Shown one piece after another: positions 28,729 through 41,744 of a stretch of 64,000 nt of DNA (position 1 is the stretch's first letter; each line of letters opens with the position of its first letter). A program made the translations under genes and the position numbers. Origin of the DNA: Nematostella vectensis (taxonomy: Eukaryota; Cnidaria; Anthozoa; Actiniaria; Edwardsiidae); the NCBI RefSeq assembly GCF_932526225.1, contig NC_064047.1, forward strand, positions 15,048,621 through 15,112,620, given 5' to 3'. The notes beneath the pieces are model-generated. The model saw only the letters and a list, made by a program, of their open reading frames with translations. It was not told the DNA's origin and did no database searches.

Positions 28729-29120
28729 GGGTAAAGGGTAGTTATGTGATTAGGTGTCATAGGGGTGTAGGTCAGTTAGGGATGGGTAGGCAGGTGTATA
28801 GGGTAGTAAGTGCTAGGTCATAGGGGTGTCATAAGGGTGTAGCTTTGTTAGGGGTTTGTACTCAGGGGTATAGGGTAGTAAGTGCTAAGTCATAGGGGTG
28901 TAACTTAGTTAGCGGTGGGTACTCAGGGGTAAAGTGTAGATATTGCTAGGTCATAGGGGTGAGGCTCAGTTAGGGGTAGATATTCGGGAGTATAGCGTAG
29001 TTAGTGCAAGGTCGTAGGGGTGTAGCTTAGTTAGGCGTGGATACTCAGGGATATAGGGTAGCTATTGTTATTAATTATTATTAACTATTATTATTAATTA
29101 TTACTTTTTAATTATTATAA
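28729..29120 (+). repeat. G-rich 61-bp minisatellite arm and AT linker
   Basis: About five degenerate 61-bp units in G-rich orientation end near 29064. A linker of TTATTAA-type repeats follows to the first module start. Confidence 0.85.
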
Positions 29121-29908
29121 TGTACCCATATTACCTAGCTCTTGAAACCCTGTGACTGGTTAAACCATCCCCTAAAACCCTGCTCCTCCAAGACCAAGAC
29201 ATTGATACCCTCTACCCCTGTGTACCCACTCATTCATAACTTGCACCCCTATGACCTAGTTCTTGATATCATTGAATCTTATTACCATTTCTTGAAACCT
29301 AGTACCCCTTTGACCAACTCTTGTTAGCCTGTACACATGTCAAATCACCCACAAACTCACTTATCTTAACGTCCCCTTAAGTCCTTGTCTTTACACCCCT
29401 AAAAAAATCCCAAGTTGATCTGACCTTGATTCGAACCACGGGCCGCTTGTTTGAGAAGCGAAGCCCGTACCACTGAGCTATCGCGCCACTCTCTTGAAAA
29501 CTAGAAGTAACTACCTTATAGCCTTGTTTACCCAGCCTTATAAGGTATAGAGTAGTTTTTCCTTGATATCTCGAGAGTAGCGCTATGGCTTAGTGGTACG
29601 GGCTGCGCTTCTCAAGCAAACGGGCCAGGGTTCGAATCCAGGTAAGATAAACTAGAGACTTTTTCAGGGGTGTTAAGGTAAGGACGGTGGCATTAGGGGG
29701 TGGGTGCACAGGGGAAAAGGATATAAACGGCAGGGTCACAGGTGTGCAAGTTGGTAAGCGCTTGGTCCTACATGGGTAGGGTTAGGTAGGTAGTGCTAGG
29801 TAGTGCTAGGTAGTGCTAGGTCGTAGGGGTGTAGCTTAGTTGGGCGTGGATACTCAGGGATATAGGGTAGCTATTTTTATTAATTAATATTATTATTAAT
29901 TATTATTA
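29121..29908. repeat. Foldback module 1
   Basis: C-rich arm 29121-29422; minus tRNA-like element 29423-29487, with ACCTTGATTCG in place of ACCTGGATTCG; plus tRNA-like element 29579-29643, with GGCTGCGC in place of GGCTTCGC; a short G arm with a GTGCTAGGTA triplication near 29790-29820; linker about 29868-29908. Closely related to the module at 50340. Confidence 0.85.
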
Positions 29909-30362
29909 TGTACCCATATTACCTATCTCTTGAAACCCTGTGCCTGTTTGAACCATCCCCTAAAACCCTGCACCTCCAAGACCAATCCATTGATACCCTC
30001 TACCCCTGTGTACCCACTCATTCATAACTTGCACCCTTATGACCTTGTTCTTGATATCATTGACCCTTATTACCATTTCTTGAAACCTAGTACCCCTTTG
30101 ACCAACTCTTGTTACCCTGTACAGATGTCAAATCACCCACAAACTCACTTATCTTAACGTCCCCTTAACGTCCTTGTCTTTACACCCCTGAAAAAATCTC
30201 AAGTTGATCTTACCTGGATTCGAACCACGGACCTCGGCGTCCGTTAGTGCTAGGTCGTAGGGGTGTAGCTTAGTTAGGCGTGGATACTCAGGGATATAGG
30301 GTAGCTATTATTACTAATTATTATTAATTATTAGCATTAATTATTAGTATTAATTATTATAA
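29909..30362. repeat. Short 454-bp module (truncated) 2
   Basis: C-rich arm followed by only the B-box end of a minus tRNA-like element (30212-30243). It ends in CGGAC-CTCGGC-GTCCG, a small hairpin, then fuses directly to one G-rich unit and an AT linker. The centre and the plus element are missing. Confidence 0.85.
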
Positions 30363-31701
30363 TGTACCCATATTGCCTAACTCTTGAAACCCTGTGACTG
30401 GTTGAACCATCCCTTAAAACCCTGCACCTCCAAGACCAAGCCATTGATACCCTCTACCCCTGTGTACCCACTCATTTATAACTTGCACCCCTATGACCTA
30501 GTTCTTGATATTATTGACCCTTATTACCATCCCTTGAAGTCTAGTACCCGTTTGACCAATTCTTGTTACCCTGTTCACCTGTCAACTCACCCACTAACTC
30601 ACTTATCTTAACGTCCTTATCTTAACACCCATAAAACCCATCGCGCCACTCTCTTGAAAACTAAAAGTAACTACCGTATAGCCTTGTTTACCCAGCGTTA
30701 TAAGGTATAGAGTAGTTTTTCATTGATATCTCGAGAGTGGCGCTATGACTCAGTGGTACGGGCTTCGCTTCTCAAGCAAATGGGCCAGGGTTCGAATCCA
30801 GGTAAGATAAACTAGAGACTTTTTCAGGGGTGTTAAGATAAGGACGGTGGCATTAGGGGGTAGGTGCACAGGGGAAAAGGATATAAACGGCAGGGTCACA
30901 GGTGTGCAAGTTGGTAAGCGCTTGGTCATACATGGGTAAAGGGTAGTTATGTGATTATGTGTCATAGTGGTGTAGGTCAGTTAGGGATGGGTAGGCAGGG
31001 ATATAGGGTAGTAAGTGCTAGGTCAAAGGGGTGTAGCTTTGTTAGGGGTTGGTACTCAGTGGTATAGGGTAGTAAGTGCTAAGTCATAGGGGTGTAACTT
31101 AGTTAGCGGTGGGTACTCATGGGTATAGGGTAGTTAGTACTAGGTCGTAGGGGTTTAGCTTAGTTAGGGGTGGGTACTCAGGGGTATAGGGTAGTTAAAG
31201 CTAAGTCATAAGGGTGTAGCTTAGTTACGGTTGGGTATTAAGGGGTATAGGGTAGTTAGTGCTAGGTAGTAGAGGTGTAGTTTAGTTAGGGTTGGGTATT
31301 CAGGGGTATAGGCTAGTTAGTCCTAGGTCGTAGGGGTGTAGCTTAGCTAGGTGTATGTACTTAGGGGTATAGGCTAGTTAGTGCTAGGACATAGGGGTGG
31401 GTACACAGGGTTATAGGGTAGGTAAGTGCTCGGTTATAGGGGTGTAGTTTAGTTAGGGTTGGGTATTCAGGGGTATAAGGTAGTTAGTGCTATGTCACAG
31501 GGGTGTAGCTTAGCAAGTGTTGGGTACTCAGGGGTAAAGTGTAGTTATTGCTAGGTCATAGGGGTGAGGCTCAGTTAGGGGTAGGTATACAGGAGTATAG
31601 CGTAGTTAGTGCTAGGTCGTTGGGGTGTATCTTAGTTAGGCGTGGATACTCAGGGATATAGGGTAGCTATTATTATTAATTATTATTATTAATTATTATA
31701 A
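30363..31701. repeat. Foldback module 3 (plus element only)
   Basis: The minus element is reduced to its first bases (ATCGCGCC near 30649). The plus tRNA-like element is 30739-30803, with A box TGACTCAGTGG. The long G arm, about 30830-31665, has clean 61-bp units: GGGTA starts lie at 31111, 31172, 31233 and 31294. Confidence 0.85.
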
Positions 31702-32479
31702 TGTACCCATATTACCTAGCTCTTGAAACCCTGTGACTGGTTGAGCCATCCCCTAAAACCCTGCACCTCCAAGACCAAGCCATTGATAACCTCTACCCAT
31801 GTGTACCCACTCATTTATAACTTGCACCCCTATGACCTAGTTCTTGATATCATTGACCCTTATTACCATCCCTTGAAGTCTAGTACCCGTTTGACCAACT
31901 CTTGTTAATATGTACACATGTCAAATCACCCACAAACTCACTTATCTTAACGTCCCCTTAAGTCCTTGTCTTTACACCCCAAAAAAAATCCCAAGTTGAT
32001 CTGACCTTGATTCGAACCACGGGCCTCTTGTTTGAGAAGCGAAGCCCGTACCACTGAGCTATCGCGCCACTCTCTTGAAAACTAGAAGTAACTACCTTAT
32101 AGCCTTGTTTACCCTGCCTTATAAGGTATAGAGTAGTTTTTCCTTGATATCTCGAGAGTGGCGCTATGGCTTAGTGGTACGGGCTTCGCTTCTCAAGCAA
32201 ACGGGCCAGGGTTCGAATCCAGGTAAGATAAACTAGAGACTTTTTCAGGGGTGTTAAGGTAAGGACGGTGGCATTAGGGGGTGGGTGCACAGGGGAAAAG
32301 GATATAAACGGCAGGGTCACAGGTGTGCAAGTTGGTAAGCGCTTGGTCCTACATGGGTAGGGCTAGGTAGGTAGTGCTAGGTAGTGCTAGGTCGTAGGGG
32401 TGTAGCTTAGTTGGGCGTGGATACTTAGGGATATAGGGTAGCTATTTTTATTAATTAATATTATTATTAATTATTATTA
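31702..32479. repeat. Foldback module 4
   Basis: C arm 31702-32003, minus element 32004-32068, plus element 32160-32224 (A box TGGCTTAGTGG), short G arm to about 32440, linker to 32479. Confidence 0.85.
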
Positions 32480-32933
32480 TGTACCCATATTACCTATCTC
32501 TTGAAACCCTGTGCCTGTTTGAACCATCCCCTAAAACCCTGCACCTCCAAGACCAAGCCATTAATACCCTCTACCCCTGTGTACCCATTCATTCATAACT
32601 TGCACCCTTATGACCTTGTTCTTGATATCATTGACCCTTATTACCATTTCTTGAAACCTAGTACCCCTTTGACCAACTCTTGTTACCCTGTACAGATGTC
32701 AAATCACCCACAAACTCACTTATCTTAACGTCCCCTTAACGTCCTTGTCTTTACACCCCTGAAAAAATCTCAAGTTGATCTTACCTGGATTCGAACCACG
32801 GACCTCGGCGTCCGTTAGTGCTAGGTCGTAGGGGTGTAGCTTAGTTAGGCGTGGATACTCAGGGATATAGGGTAGCTATTATTACTAATTATTATTAATT
32901 ATTAGCATTAATTATTATTATTAATTATTATTA
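32480..32933. repeat. Short 454-bp module 5
   Basis: Same truncation as the module at 29909; B-box remnant with CGGAC/GTCCG hairpin at 32783-32814. Confidence 0.85.
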
Positions 32934-33979
32934 TGTACCCATATTACCTAGCTCTTGAAACCCTGTGCCTGTTTGAACCATCCCCTAAAACCCTGCACCT
33001 CCAAGACCAAGCCATTGATACCCTCTACCCCTGTGTACACCGTCAATCATAACTTGCACCCTTATGACCTAGTTCTTGATATCATTCACCCTTATTACCA
33101 TTTCTTGAAACCTAGTACCCCTTTGACCAACACTTGTTCCCCTGTACACATGTCAAATCACCCACAAACTCACTTATCTTAACGTCCCCTTAACGTCCTT
33201 GTCTTTACACCCCTGAAAAATTCTCAAGTTGATCTTACCTGGATTCGAACCCCGGTCCTCTTGTTTGAGAAGCGAAGCCCGTACCACTGAGCTATCGCGC
33301 CACTCTCTTGAAAACTAGAAGTAACTACCGTATAGCCTTGTTTACCCAGCCTTATTAGGTATAGAGTAGTTTTTCCTTGATATCTCGAGAGTGGCGCTAT
33401 GTCTCAGTGGTACGGGCTTCGCTTCTCAAGCAAACGGGCCAGGGTTCGAATCCAGGTAAGATAAACTAGAGACTTTGTCAGGGGTGTTAAGGTAAGGACG
33501 ATGGCATTAGGGGGTGGGTGCACAGGGGTACAGGATATGAACCTCAGGGTCACATGGGTGCAAGTTGGTAAGCGCTTGGTCATACATGGGTAAAGGGTAG
33601 TTATGTGATTAGGTGTCATAGGGGTGTAGGTCAGTTAGGGATGGGTAGGCAGGTGTATAGGGTAGTAAGTGCTAGGTCATAGGGGTGTCATAAGGGTGTA
33701 GCTTTGTTAGGGGTTTGTACTCAGGGGTATAGGGTAGTAAGTGCTAAGTCATAGGGGTGTAACTTAGTTAGCGGTGGGTACTCAGGGGTAAAGTGTAGAT
33801 ATTGCTAGGTCATAGGGGTGAGGCTCAGTTAGGGGTAGATATTCAGGAGTATAGCGTAGTTAGTGCAAGGTCGTAGGGGTGTAGCTTAGTTAGGCGTGGA
33901 TACTCAGGGATATATGGTAGCTATTGTTATTAATTATTATTAACTATTATTATTAATTATTACTTTTTAATTATTATAA
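32934..33979. repeat. Foldback module 6
   Basis: C arm 32934-33236, minus element 33237-33301, plus element 33393-33457 (A box TGTCTCAGTGG). The G arm, to about 33925, repeats the order seen at 28729-29064 almost exactly. Linker to 33979. Confidence 0.85.
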
Positions 33980-34433
33980 TGTACCCATATTACCTAGCTC
34001 TTGAAACCCTGTGCCTGTTTGAACCATCCCCTAAAACCCTGCACCTCCAAGACCAATCCATTGATACCCTCTACCCCTGTGTACCCACTCATTCATAACT
34101 TGAACCCTTATGACCTTGTTCTTGATATCATTGACCCTTATTACCATTTCTTGAAACCTAGTACCCCTTTGACCAACTCTTGTTACCCTGTACAGATGTC
34201 AAATCACCCACAAACTCACTTATCTTAACGTCCCCTTAACGTCCTTGTCTTTACACCCCTGAAAAAATCTCAAGTTGATCTTACCTGGATTCGAACCACG
34301 GACCTCGGCGTCCGTTAGTGCTAGGTCGTAGGGGTGTAGCTTAGTTAGGCGTGGATACTCAGGGATATAGGGTAGCTATTATTACTAATTATTATTAATT
34401 ATTAGCATTAATTATTAGTATTAATTATTATAA
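33980..34433. repeat. Short 454-bp module 7
   Basis: B-box remnant 34283-34314. First member of the 2594-bp three-module block 33980-36573. Confidence 0.85.
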
Positions 34434-35785
34434 TGTACCCATATTGCCTAACTCTTGAAACCCTGTGACTGGTTGAACCATCCCCTAAAACCCTGCACCT
34501 CCAAGACCAAGCCATTGATACCCTCTACCCCTGTGTACCCACTCATTTATAACTTGCACCCCTATGACCTAGTTCTTGATATTATTGACCCTTATTACCA
34601 TCCCTTGAAGTCTAGTACCCGTTTGACCAATTCTTGTTACCCTGTTCACCTGTCAACTCACCCACTAACTCACTTATCTTAACGTCCTTATCTTAACACC
34701 CATAAAACCCATCGCGCCACTGTCTTGAAAACTAAAAGTAACTACCGTATAGCCTTGTTTACCCAGCGTTATAAGGTATAGAGTAGTTTTTCATTGATAT
34801 CTCGAGAGTGGCGCTATGACTCAGTGGTACGGGCTTCGCTTCTCAAGCAAATGGGCCAGGGTTCGAATCCAGGTAAGATAAACTAGAGACTTTTTCAGGG
34901 GTGTTAAGATAAGGACGGTGGCATTAGGGGGTAGGTGCACAGGGGAAAAGGATATAAACGGCAGGGTCACAGGTGTGCAAGTTGGTAAGCGCTTGGTCAT
35001 ACATGGGTAAAGGGAAGTTATGTGATTATGTGTCATAGTGGTGTAGGTCAGTTAGGGATGGGTAGGCAGGGATATAGGGTAGTAAGTGCTAGGTCAAAGG
35101 GGTGTAGCTTTGTTAGGGGTTGGTACTCAGGGGTATAGGGTAGTAAGTGCTAAGTCATAGGGGTGTAACTTAGTTAGCGGTGGGTACTCATGGGTATAGG
35201 GTAGTTAGTACTAGGTAGTAGGGGTTTAGCTTAGTTAGGGGTGGGTACTCAGGGGTATAGGGTAGTAAAAGCTAAGTCATAAGGGTGTAGCTTAGTTACG
35301 GTTGGGTATTAAGGGGTATAGGGTAGTTAGTGCTAGGTAGTAGAGGTGTAGTTTAGTTAGGGTTGGGTATTCAGGGGTATAGGCTAGTTAGTCCTAGGTC
35401 GTAGGGGTGTAGCTTAGCTAGGTGTATGTACTTAGGGGTATAGGCTAGTTAGTGCTAGGACATAGGGGTGGGTACACAGGGTTATAGGGTAGGTAAGTGC
35501 TCGGTTATAGGGGTGTAGTTTAGTTAGGGTTGGGTATTCAGGGGTATAAGGTAGTTAGTGCTATGTCACAGGGGTGTAGCTTAGCAAGTGTTGGGTACTC
35601 AGGGGTAAAGTGTAGTTATTGCTAGGTCATAGGGGTGAGGCTCAGTTAGGGGTAGGTATACAGGAGTATAGCGTAGTTAGTGCTAGGTCGTTGGGGTGTA
35701 TCTTAGTTAGGCGTGGATACTCAGGGATATAGGGTAGCTATTATTATTAATTATTATTATTAATTATTATTATTAATTATTATAA
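34434..35785. repeat. Foldback module 8 (plus element only)
   Basis: Near-copy of module 3. Minus remnant near 34711, plus element 34810-34874, long G arm to about 35740. Confidence 0.85.
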
Positions 35786-36573
35786 TGTACCCATATTACC
35801 TAGCTCTTGAAACCCTGTGACTGGTTGAGCCATCCCCTAAAACCCTGCACCTCCAAGACCAAGCCATTGATAACCTCTACCCATGTGTACCCACTCATTT
35901 ATAACTTGCACCCCTATGACCTAGTTCTTGATATCATTGACCCTTATTACCATCCCTTGAAGTCTAGTACCCGTTTGACCAACTCTTGTTAATATGTACA
36001 CATGTCAAATCACCCACAAACTCACTTATCTTAACGTCCCCTTAAGTCCTTGTCTTTACACCCCTAAAAAAATCCCAAGTTGATCTGACCTTGATTCGAA
36101 CCACGGGCGTCTTGTTTGAGAAGCGAAGCCCGTACCACTGAGCTATCGCGCCACTCTCTTGAAAACTAGAAGTAACTACCTTATAGCCTAGTTTACCCTG
36201 CCTTATAAGGTATAGAGTAGTTTTTCCTTGATATCTCGAGAGTGGCGCTATGGCTTAGTGGTACGGGCTTCGCTTCTCAAGCAAACGGGCCAGGGTTCGA
36301 ATCCAGGTAAGATAAACTAGAGACTTTTTCAGGGGTGTTAAGGTAAGGACGGTGGCATTAGGGGGTGGGTGCACAGGGGAAAAGGATATAAACGGCAGGG
36401 TCACAGGTGTGCAAGTTGGTAAGCGCTTGGTCCTACATGGGTAGGGTTAGGTAGGTAGTGCTAGGTAGTGCTAGGTAGTGCTAGGTCGTAGGGGTGTAGC
36501 TTAGTTGGGCGTGGATACTCAGGGATATAGGGTAGCTATTTTTATTAATTAATATTATTATTAATTATTATTA
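35786..36573. repeat. Foldback module 9
   Basis: Near-copy of module 4. Minus element 36088-36152 (GGGCGTC variant), plus element 36244-36308, short G arm, linker to 36573. Confidence 0.85.
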
Positions 36574-37027
36574 TGTACCCATATTACCTATCTCTTGAAA
36601 CCCTGTGCCTGTTTGAACCATCCCCTAAAACCCTGCACCTCCAAGACCAATCCATTGATACCCTCTACCCCTGTGTACCCACTCATTCATAACTTGAACC
36701 CTTATGACCTTGTTCTTGATATCATTGACCCTTATTACCATTTCTTGAAACCTAGTACCCCTTTGACCAACTCTTGTTACCCTGTACAGATGTCAAATCA
36801 CCCACAAACTCACTTATCTTAACGTCCCCTTAACGTCCTTGTCTTTACACCCCTGAAAAAATCTCAAGTTGATCTTACCTGGATTCGAACCACGGACCTC
36901 GGCGTCCGTTAGTGCTAGGTCGTAGGGGTGTAGCTTAGTTAGGCGTGGATACTCAGGGATATAGGGTAGCTATTATTACTAATTATTATTAATTATTAGC
37001 ATTAATTATTAGTATTAATTATTATAA
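36574..37027. repeat. Short 454-bp module 10
   Basis: B-box remnant 36877-36908. Begins the second tandem copy of the three-module block. Confidence 0.85.
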
Positions 37028-38381
37028 TGTACCCATATTGCCTAACTCTTGAAACCCTGTGACTGGTTGAACCATCCCCTAAAACCCTGCACCTCCAAGA
37101 CCAAGCCATTGATACCCTCTACCCCTGTGTACCCACTCATTTATAACTTGCACCCCTATGACCTAGTTCTTGATATTATTGACCCTTATTACCATCCCTT
37201 GAAGTCTAGTACCCGTTTGACCAATTCTTGTTACCCTGTTCACCTGTCAACTCACCCACTAACTCACTTATCTTAACGTCCTTATCTTAACACCCATAAA
37301 ACCCATCGCGCCACTCTCTTGAAAACTAAAAGTAACTACCGTATAGCCTTGTTTACCCAGCGTTATAAGGTATAGAGTAGTTTTTCATTGATATCTCAAA
37401 AGAGTGGCGCTATGACTCAGTGGTACGGGCTTCGCTTCTCAAGCAAATGGGCCAGGGTTCGAATCCAGGTAAGATAAACTAGAGACTTTTTCAGGGGTGT
37501 TAAGATGAGGACGGTGGCATTAGGGGGTAGGTGCACAAGGGAAAAGGATATAAACGGCAGGGTCACAGGTGTGCAAGTTGGTAAGCGCTTGGTCATACAT
37601 GGGTAAAGGGTAGTTATGTGATTATGTGTCATAGTGGTGTAGGTCAGTTAGGGATGGGTAGGCAGGGATATAGGGTAGTAAGTGCTAGGTCAAAGGGGTG
37701 TAGCTTTGTTAGGGGTTGGTACTCAGGGGTATAGGGTAGTAAGTGCTAAGTCATAGGGGTGTAACTTAGTTAGCGGTGGGTACTCATGGGTATAGGGTAG
37801 TTAGTACTAGGTAGTAGGGGTTTAGCTTAGTTAGGGGTGGGTACTCAGGGGTATAGGGTAGTAAAAGCTAAGTCATAAGGGTGTAGCTTAGTTACGGTTG
37901 GGTATTAAGGGGTATAGGGTAGTTAGTGCTAGGTAGTAGAGGTGTAGTTTAGTTAGGGTTGGGTATTCAGGGGTATAGGCTAGTTAGTCCTAGGTCGTAG
38001 GGGTGTAGCTTAGCTAGGTGTATGTACTTAGGGGTATAGGCTAGTTAGTGCTAGGACATAGGGGTGGGTACACAGGGTTATAGGGTAGGTAAGTGCTCGG
38101 TTATAGGGGTGTAGTTTAGTTAGGGTTGGGTATTCAGGGGTATAAGGTAGTTAGTGCTATGTCACAGGGGTGTAGCTTAGCAAGTGTTGGGTACTCAGGG
38201 GTAAAGTGTAGTTATTGCTAGGTCATAGGGGTGAGGCTCAGTTAGGGGTAGGTATACAGGAGTATAGCGTAGTTAGTGCTAGGTCGTTGGGGTGTATCTT
38301 AGTTAGGCGTGGATACTCAGGGATATAGGGTAGCTATTATTATTAATTATTATTATTAATTATTATTATTAATTATTATAA
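37028..38381. repeat. Foldback module 11 (plus element only)
   Basis: Near-copy of module 8. The usual CTCGAGAG before the plus element is altered to CTCAAAAGAG. Plus element 37406-37470; long G arm to about 38330. Confidence 0.85.
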
Positions 38382-39159
38382 TGTATCCATATTACCTAGC
38401 TCTTGAAACCCTGTGACTGGTTGAGCCATCCCCTAAAACCCTGCACCTCCAAGACCAAGCCATTGATAACCTCTACCCATGTGTACCCACTCATTTATAA
38501 CTTGCACCCCTATGACCTAGTTCTTGATATCATTGACCCTTATTACCATCCCTTGAAGTCTAGTACCCGTTTGACCAACTCTTGTTAATATGTACACATG
38601 TCAAATCACCCACAAACTCACTTATCTTAACGTCCCCTTAAGTCCTTGTCTTTACACCCCTAAAAAAATCCCAAGTTGATCTGACCTTGATTCGAACCAC
38701 GGGCGTCTTGTTTGAGAAGCGAAGCCCGTACCACTGAGCTATCGCGCCACTCTCTTGAAAACTAGAAGTAACTACCTTATAGCCTTGTTTACCCTGCCTT
38801 ATAAGGTATAGAGTAGTTTTTCCTTGATATCTCGAGAGTGGCGCTATGGCTTAGTGGTACGGGCTTCGCTTCTCAAGCAAACGGGCCAGGGTTCGAATCC
38901 AGGTAAGATAAACTAGAGACTTTTTCAGGGGTGTTAAGGTAAGGACGGTGGCATTAGGGGGTGGGTGCACAGGGGAAAAGGATATAAACGGCAGGGTCAC
39001 AGGTGTGCAAGTTGGTAAGCGCTTGGTCCTACATGGGTAGGGCTAGGTAGGTAGTGCTAGGTAGTGCTAGGTCGTAGGGGTGTAGCTTAGTTGGGCGTGG
39101 ATACTCAGGGATATAGGGTAGCTATTTTTATTAATTAATATTATTATTAATTATTATTA
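38382..39159. repeat. Foldback module 12
   Basis: Minus element 38684-38748 (GGGCGTC variant shared with module 9), plus element 38840-38904, short G arm, linker to 39159. Confidence 0.85.
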
Positions 39160-40067
39160 TGTACCCATATTACCTATCTCTTGAAACCCTGTGCCTGTTT
39201 GAACCATCCCCTAAAACCCTGCACCTCCAAGACCAAGCAATTGATACCCTCTACCCCTGTGTACCCATTCATTCATAACTTGCACCCTTATGACCTTGTT
39301 CTTGATATCATTGACCCTTATTACCATTTCTTGAAACCTAGTACCCCTTTGACCAACTCTTGTTACCCTGTACAGATGTCAAATCACCCACAAACTCACT
39401 TATCTTAACGTCCCCTTAACGTCCTTGTCTTTACACCCCTGAAAAAATCTCAAGTTGATCTTACCTGGATTCGAACCACGGACCTCGGCGTCCGTTAGTG
39501 CTAGGTCGTAGGGGTGTAGCTTAGTTAGGCGTGGATACTCAGGGATATAGGGTAGCTATTATTACTAATTATTATTAATTATTAGCATTAATTTTTATTA
39601 TTAATTATTATTATGTACCCATATTACCTATCTCTTGAAACCCTGTGCCTGTTTGAACCATCCCCTAAAACCCTGCACCTCCAAGACCAAGCCATTGATA
39701 CCCTCTACCCCTGTGTACCCATTCATTCATAACTTGCACCCTTATGACCTTGTTCTTGATATCATTGACCCTTATTACCATTTCTTGAAACCTAGTACCC
39801 CTTTGACCAACTCTTGTTACCCTGTACAGATGTCAAATCACCCACAAACTCACTTATCTTAACGTCCCCTTAACGTCCTTGTCTTTACACCCCTGAAAAA
39901 ATCTCAAGTTGATCTTACCTGGATTCGAACCACGGACCTCGGCGTCCGTTAGTGCTAGGTCGTAGGGGTGTAGCTTAGTTAGGCGTGGATACTCAGGGAT
40001 ATAGGGTAGCTATTATTACTAATTATTATTAATTATTAGCATTAATTATTATTATTAATTATTATTA
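39160..40067. repeat. Two tandem short 454-bp modules 13 and 14
   Basis: Exact head-to-tail pair, 39160-39613 and 39614-40067, with B-box remnants at 39463-39494 and 39917-39948. The two copies are nearly identical, showing that the short form itself amplifies in tandem. Confidence 0.87.
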
Positions 40068-41744
40068 TGTACCCATATTACCTAGCTCTTGAAACCCTGT
40101 GCCTGTTTGAACCATCCCCTAAAACCCTGCACCTCCAAGACCAAGCCATTGATACCCTCTACCCCTGTGTACACCGTCAATCATAACTTGCACCCTTATG
40201 ACCTAGTTCTTGATATCATTCACCCTTATTACCATTTCTTGAAACCTAGTACCCCTTTGACCAACACTTGTTCCCCTGTACACATGTCAAATCACCCACA
40301 AACTCACTTATCTTAACGTCCCCTTAACGTCCTTGTCTTTACACCCCTGAAAAATTCTCAAGTTGATCTTACCTGGATTCGAACCCCGGTCCTCTTGTTT
40401 GAGAAGCGAAGCCCGTACCACTGAGCTATCGCGCCACTCTCTTGAAAACTAGAAGTAACTACCGTATAGCCTTGTTTACCCAGCCTTATAAGGTATAGAG
40501 TAGTTTTTCCTTGATATCTCGAGAGTGGCGCTATGTCTCAGTGGTACGGGCTTCGCTTCTCAAGCAAACGGGCCAGGGTTCGAATCCAGGTAAGATAAAC
40601 TAGAGACTATGTCAGGGGTGTTAAGGTAAGGACGATGGCATTAGGGGTGGGTGCACAGGGGTACAGGATATGAACCTCAGGGTCACATGGGTGCAAGTTG
40701 GTAAGCGCTTGGTCATACATGGGTAAAGGGTAGTTATGTGATTAGGTGTCATAGGGGTGTAGGTCAGTTAGGGATGGGTAGGCAGGTGTATAGGGTAGTA
40801 AGTGCTAGGTCATAGGGGTGTCATAAGTGTGTAGCTTTGTTAGGGGTTTGTACTCAGGGGTATAGGGTAGTAAGTGCTAAGTCATAGGGGTGTAACTTAG
40901 TTAGCGGTGGGTACTCATGGGTATAGGGTAGTTAGTTCTAGGTCGTAGGGGTTTAGCTTAGTTAGGGGTGGGTACTCAGGGGTATAGGGTAGTTACAGCC
41001 AAGTCATAAGGTTGTAGCTTAGTAGTTTAGTTAGGGGTGGGTATTCAGGGGTATAGGGTAGTTAGTGCTAGATACTAGGGGTGTAGTTTAGTTAGGTTTG
41101 GGTATTAAGGGGTATATGCTAGTTAGTCATAGGTCGTAGGGGTGTAGCTTAGCTAGGTGTGGGTACTCAGGGGTATAGGCTAGTTTGTGCTAGAACATAG
41201 GGGTGTAGTTTAGTTAGGAGTGGGTACACAGGGTTATAGGGGTGTAGTGTAGTTAGGGTATGGTTTTAAGGGGTAAAGGGTAGTTAGTTCTACGTCACAG
41301 GGGTGTAGCTTAGAAAGGGTTGGGTACTCAGGGGTAAAGTGTATTAAGTGCTAAGTCATAGGGGTGTAACTTAGTTAGCGGTGGGTACTCATGGGTGTAG
41401 GGTAGTTAGTGCTAGGTCGTAGGGGTTTAGTTTAGTTAGGGGTGGGTACTCATGGGTGAGGGTAGTTAGTGCTAGGTCGTAGGGGTTTAGTTTAGTTAGG
41501 GGTGGGTACTCAGGGGTATAGGGTAGTTACAGCCAAGTCATAAGGGTGCAGCTTAGTTAGGGGAGGGTATTCAGGGGTATAGGGTAGTTAGTGCTTGGTA
41601 GTAGAGGTGTAGTTTAGTTAGGGTTGGGTATTCAGGGGTATAGGCTAATTAGTGCTAGGTCGTAGGGGTGTAGCTTAGTTAGGCGTGGATACTCAGGGAT
41701 TTAGGGTAGCTATTATTATTAATTATGATTATTAATTATTATAA
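40068..41744. repeat. Foldback module 15
   Basis: C arm almost identical to that of module 6. Minus element 40371-40435, plus element 40527-40591. The longest G arm here, about 40620-41705, contains an internally duplicated unit near 41390-41510. Linker to 41744. Confidence 0.85.
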
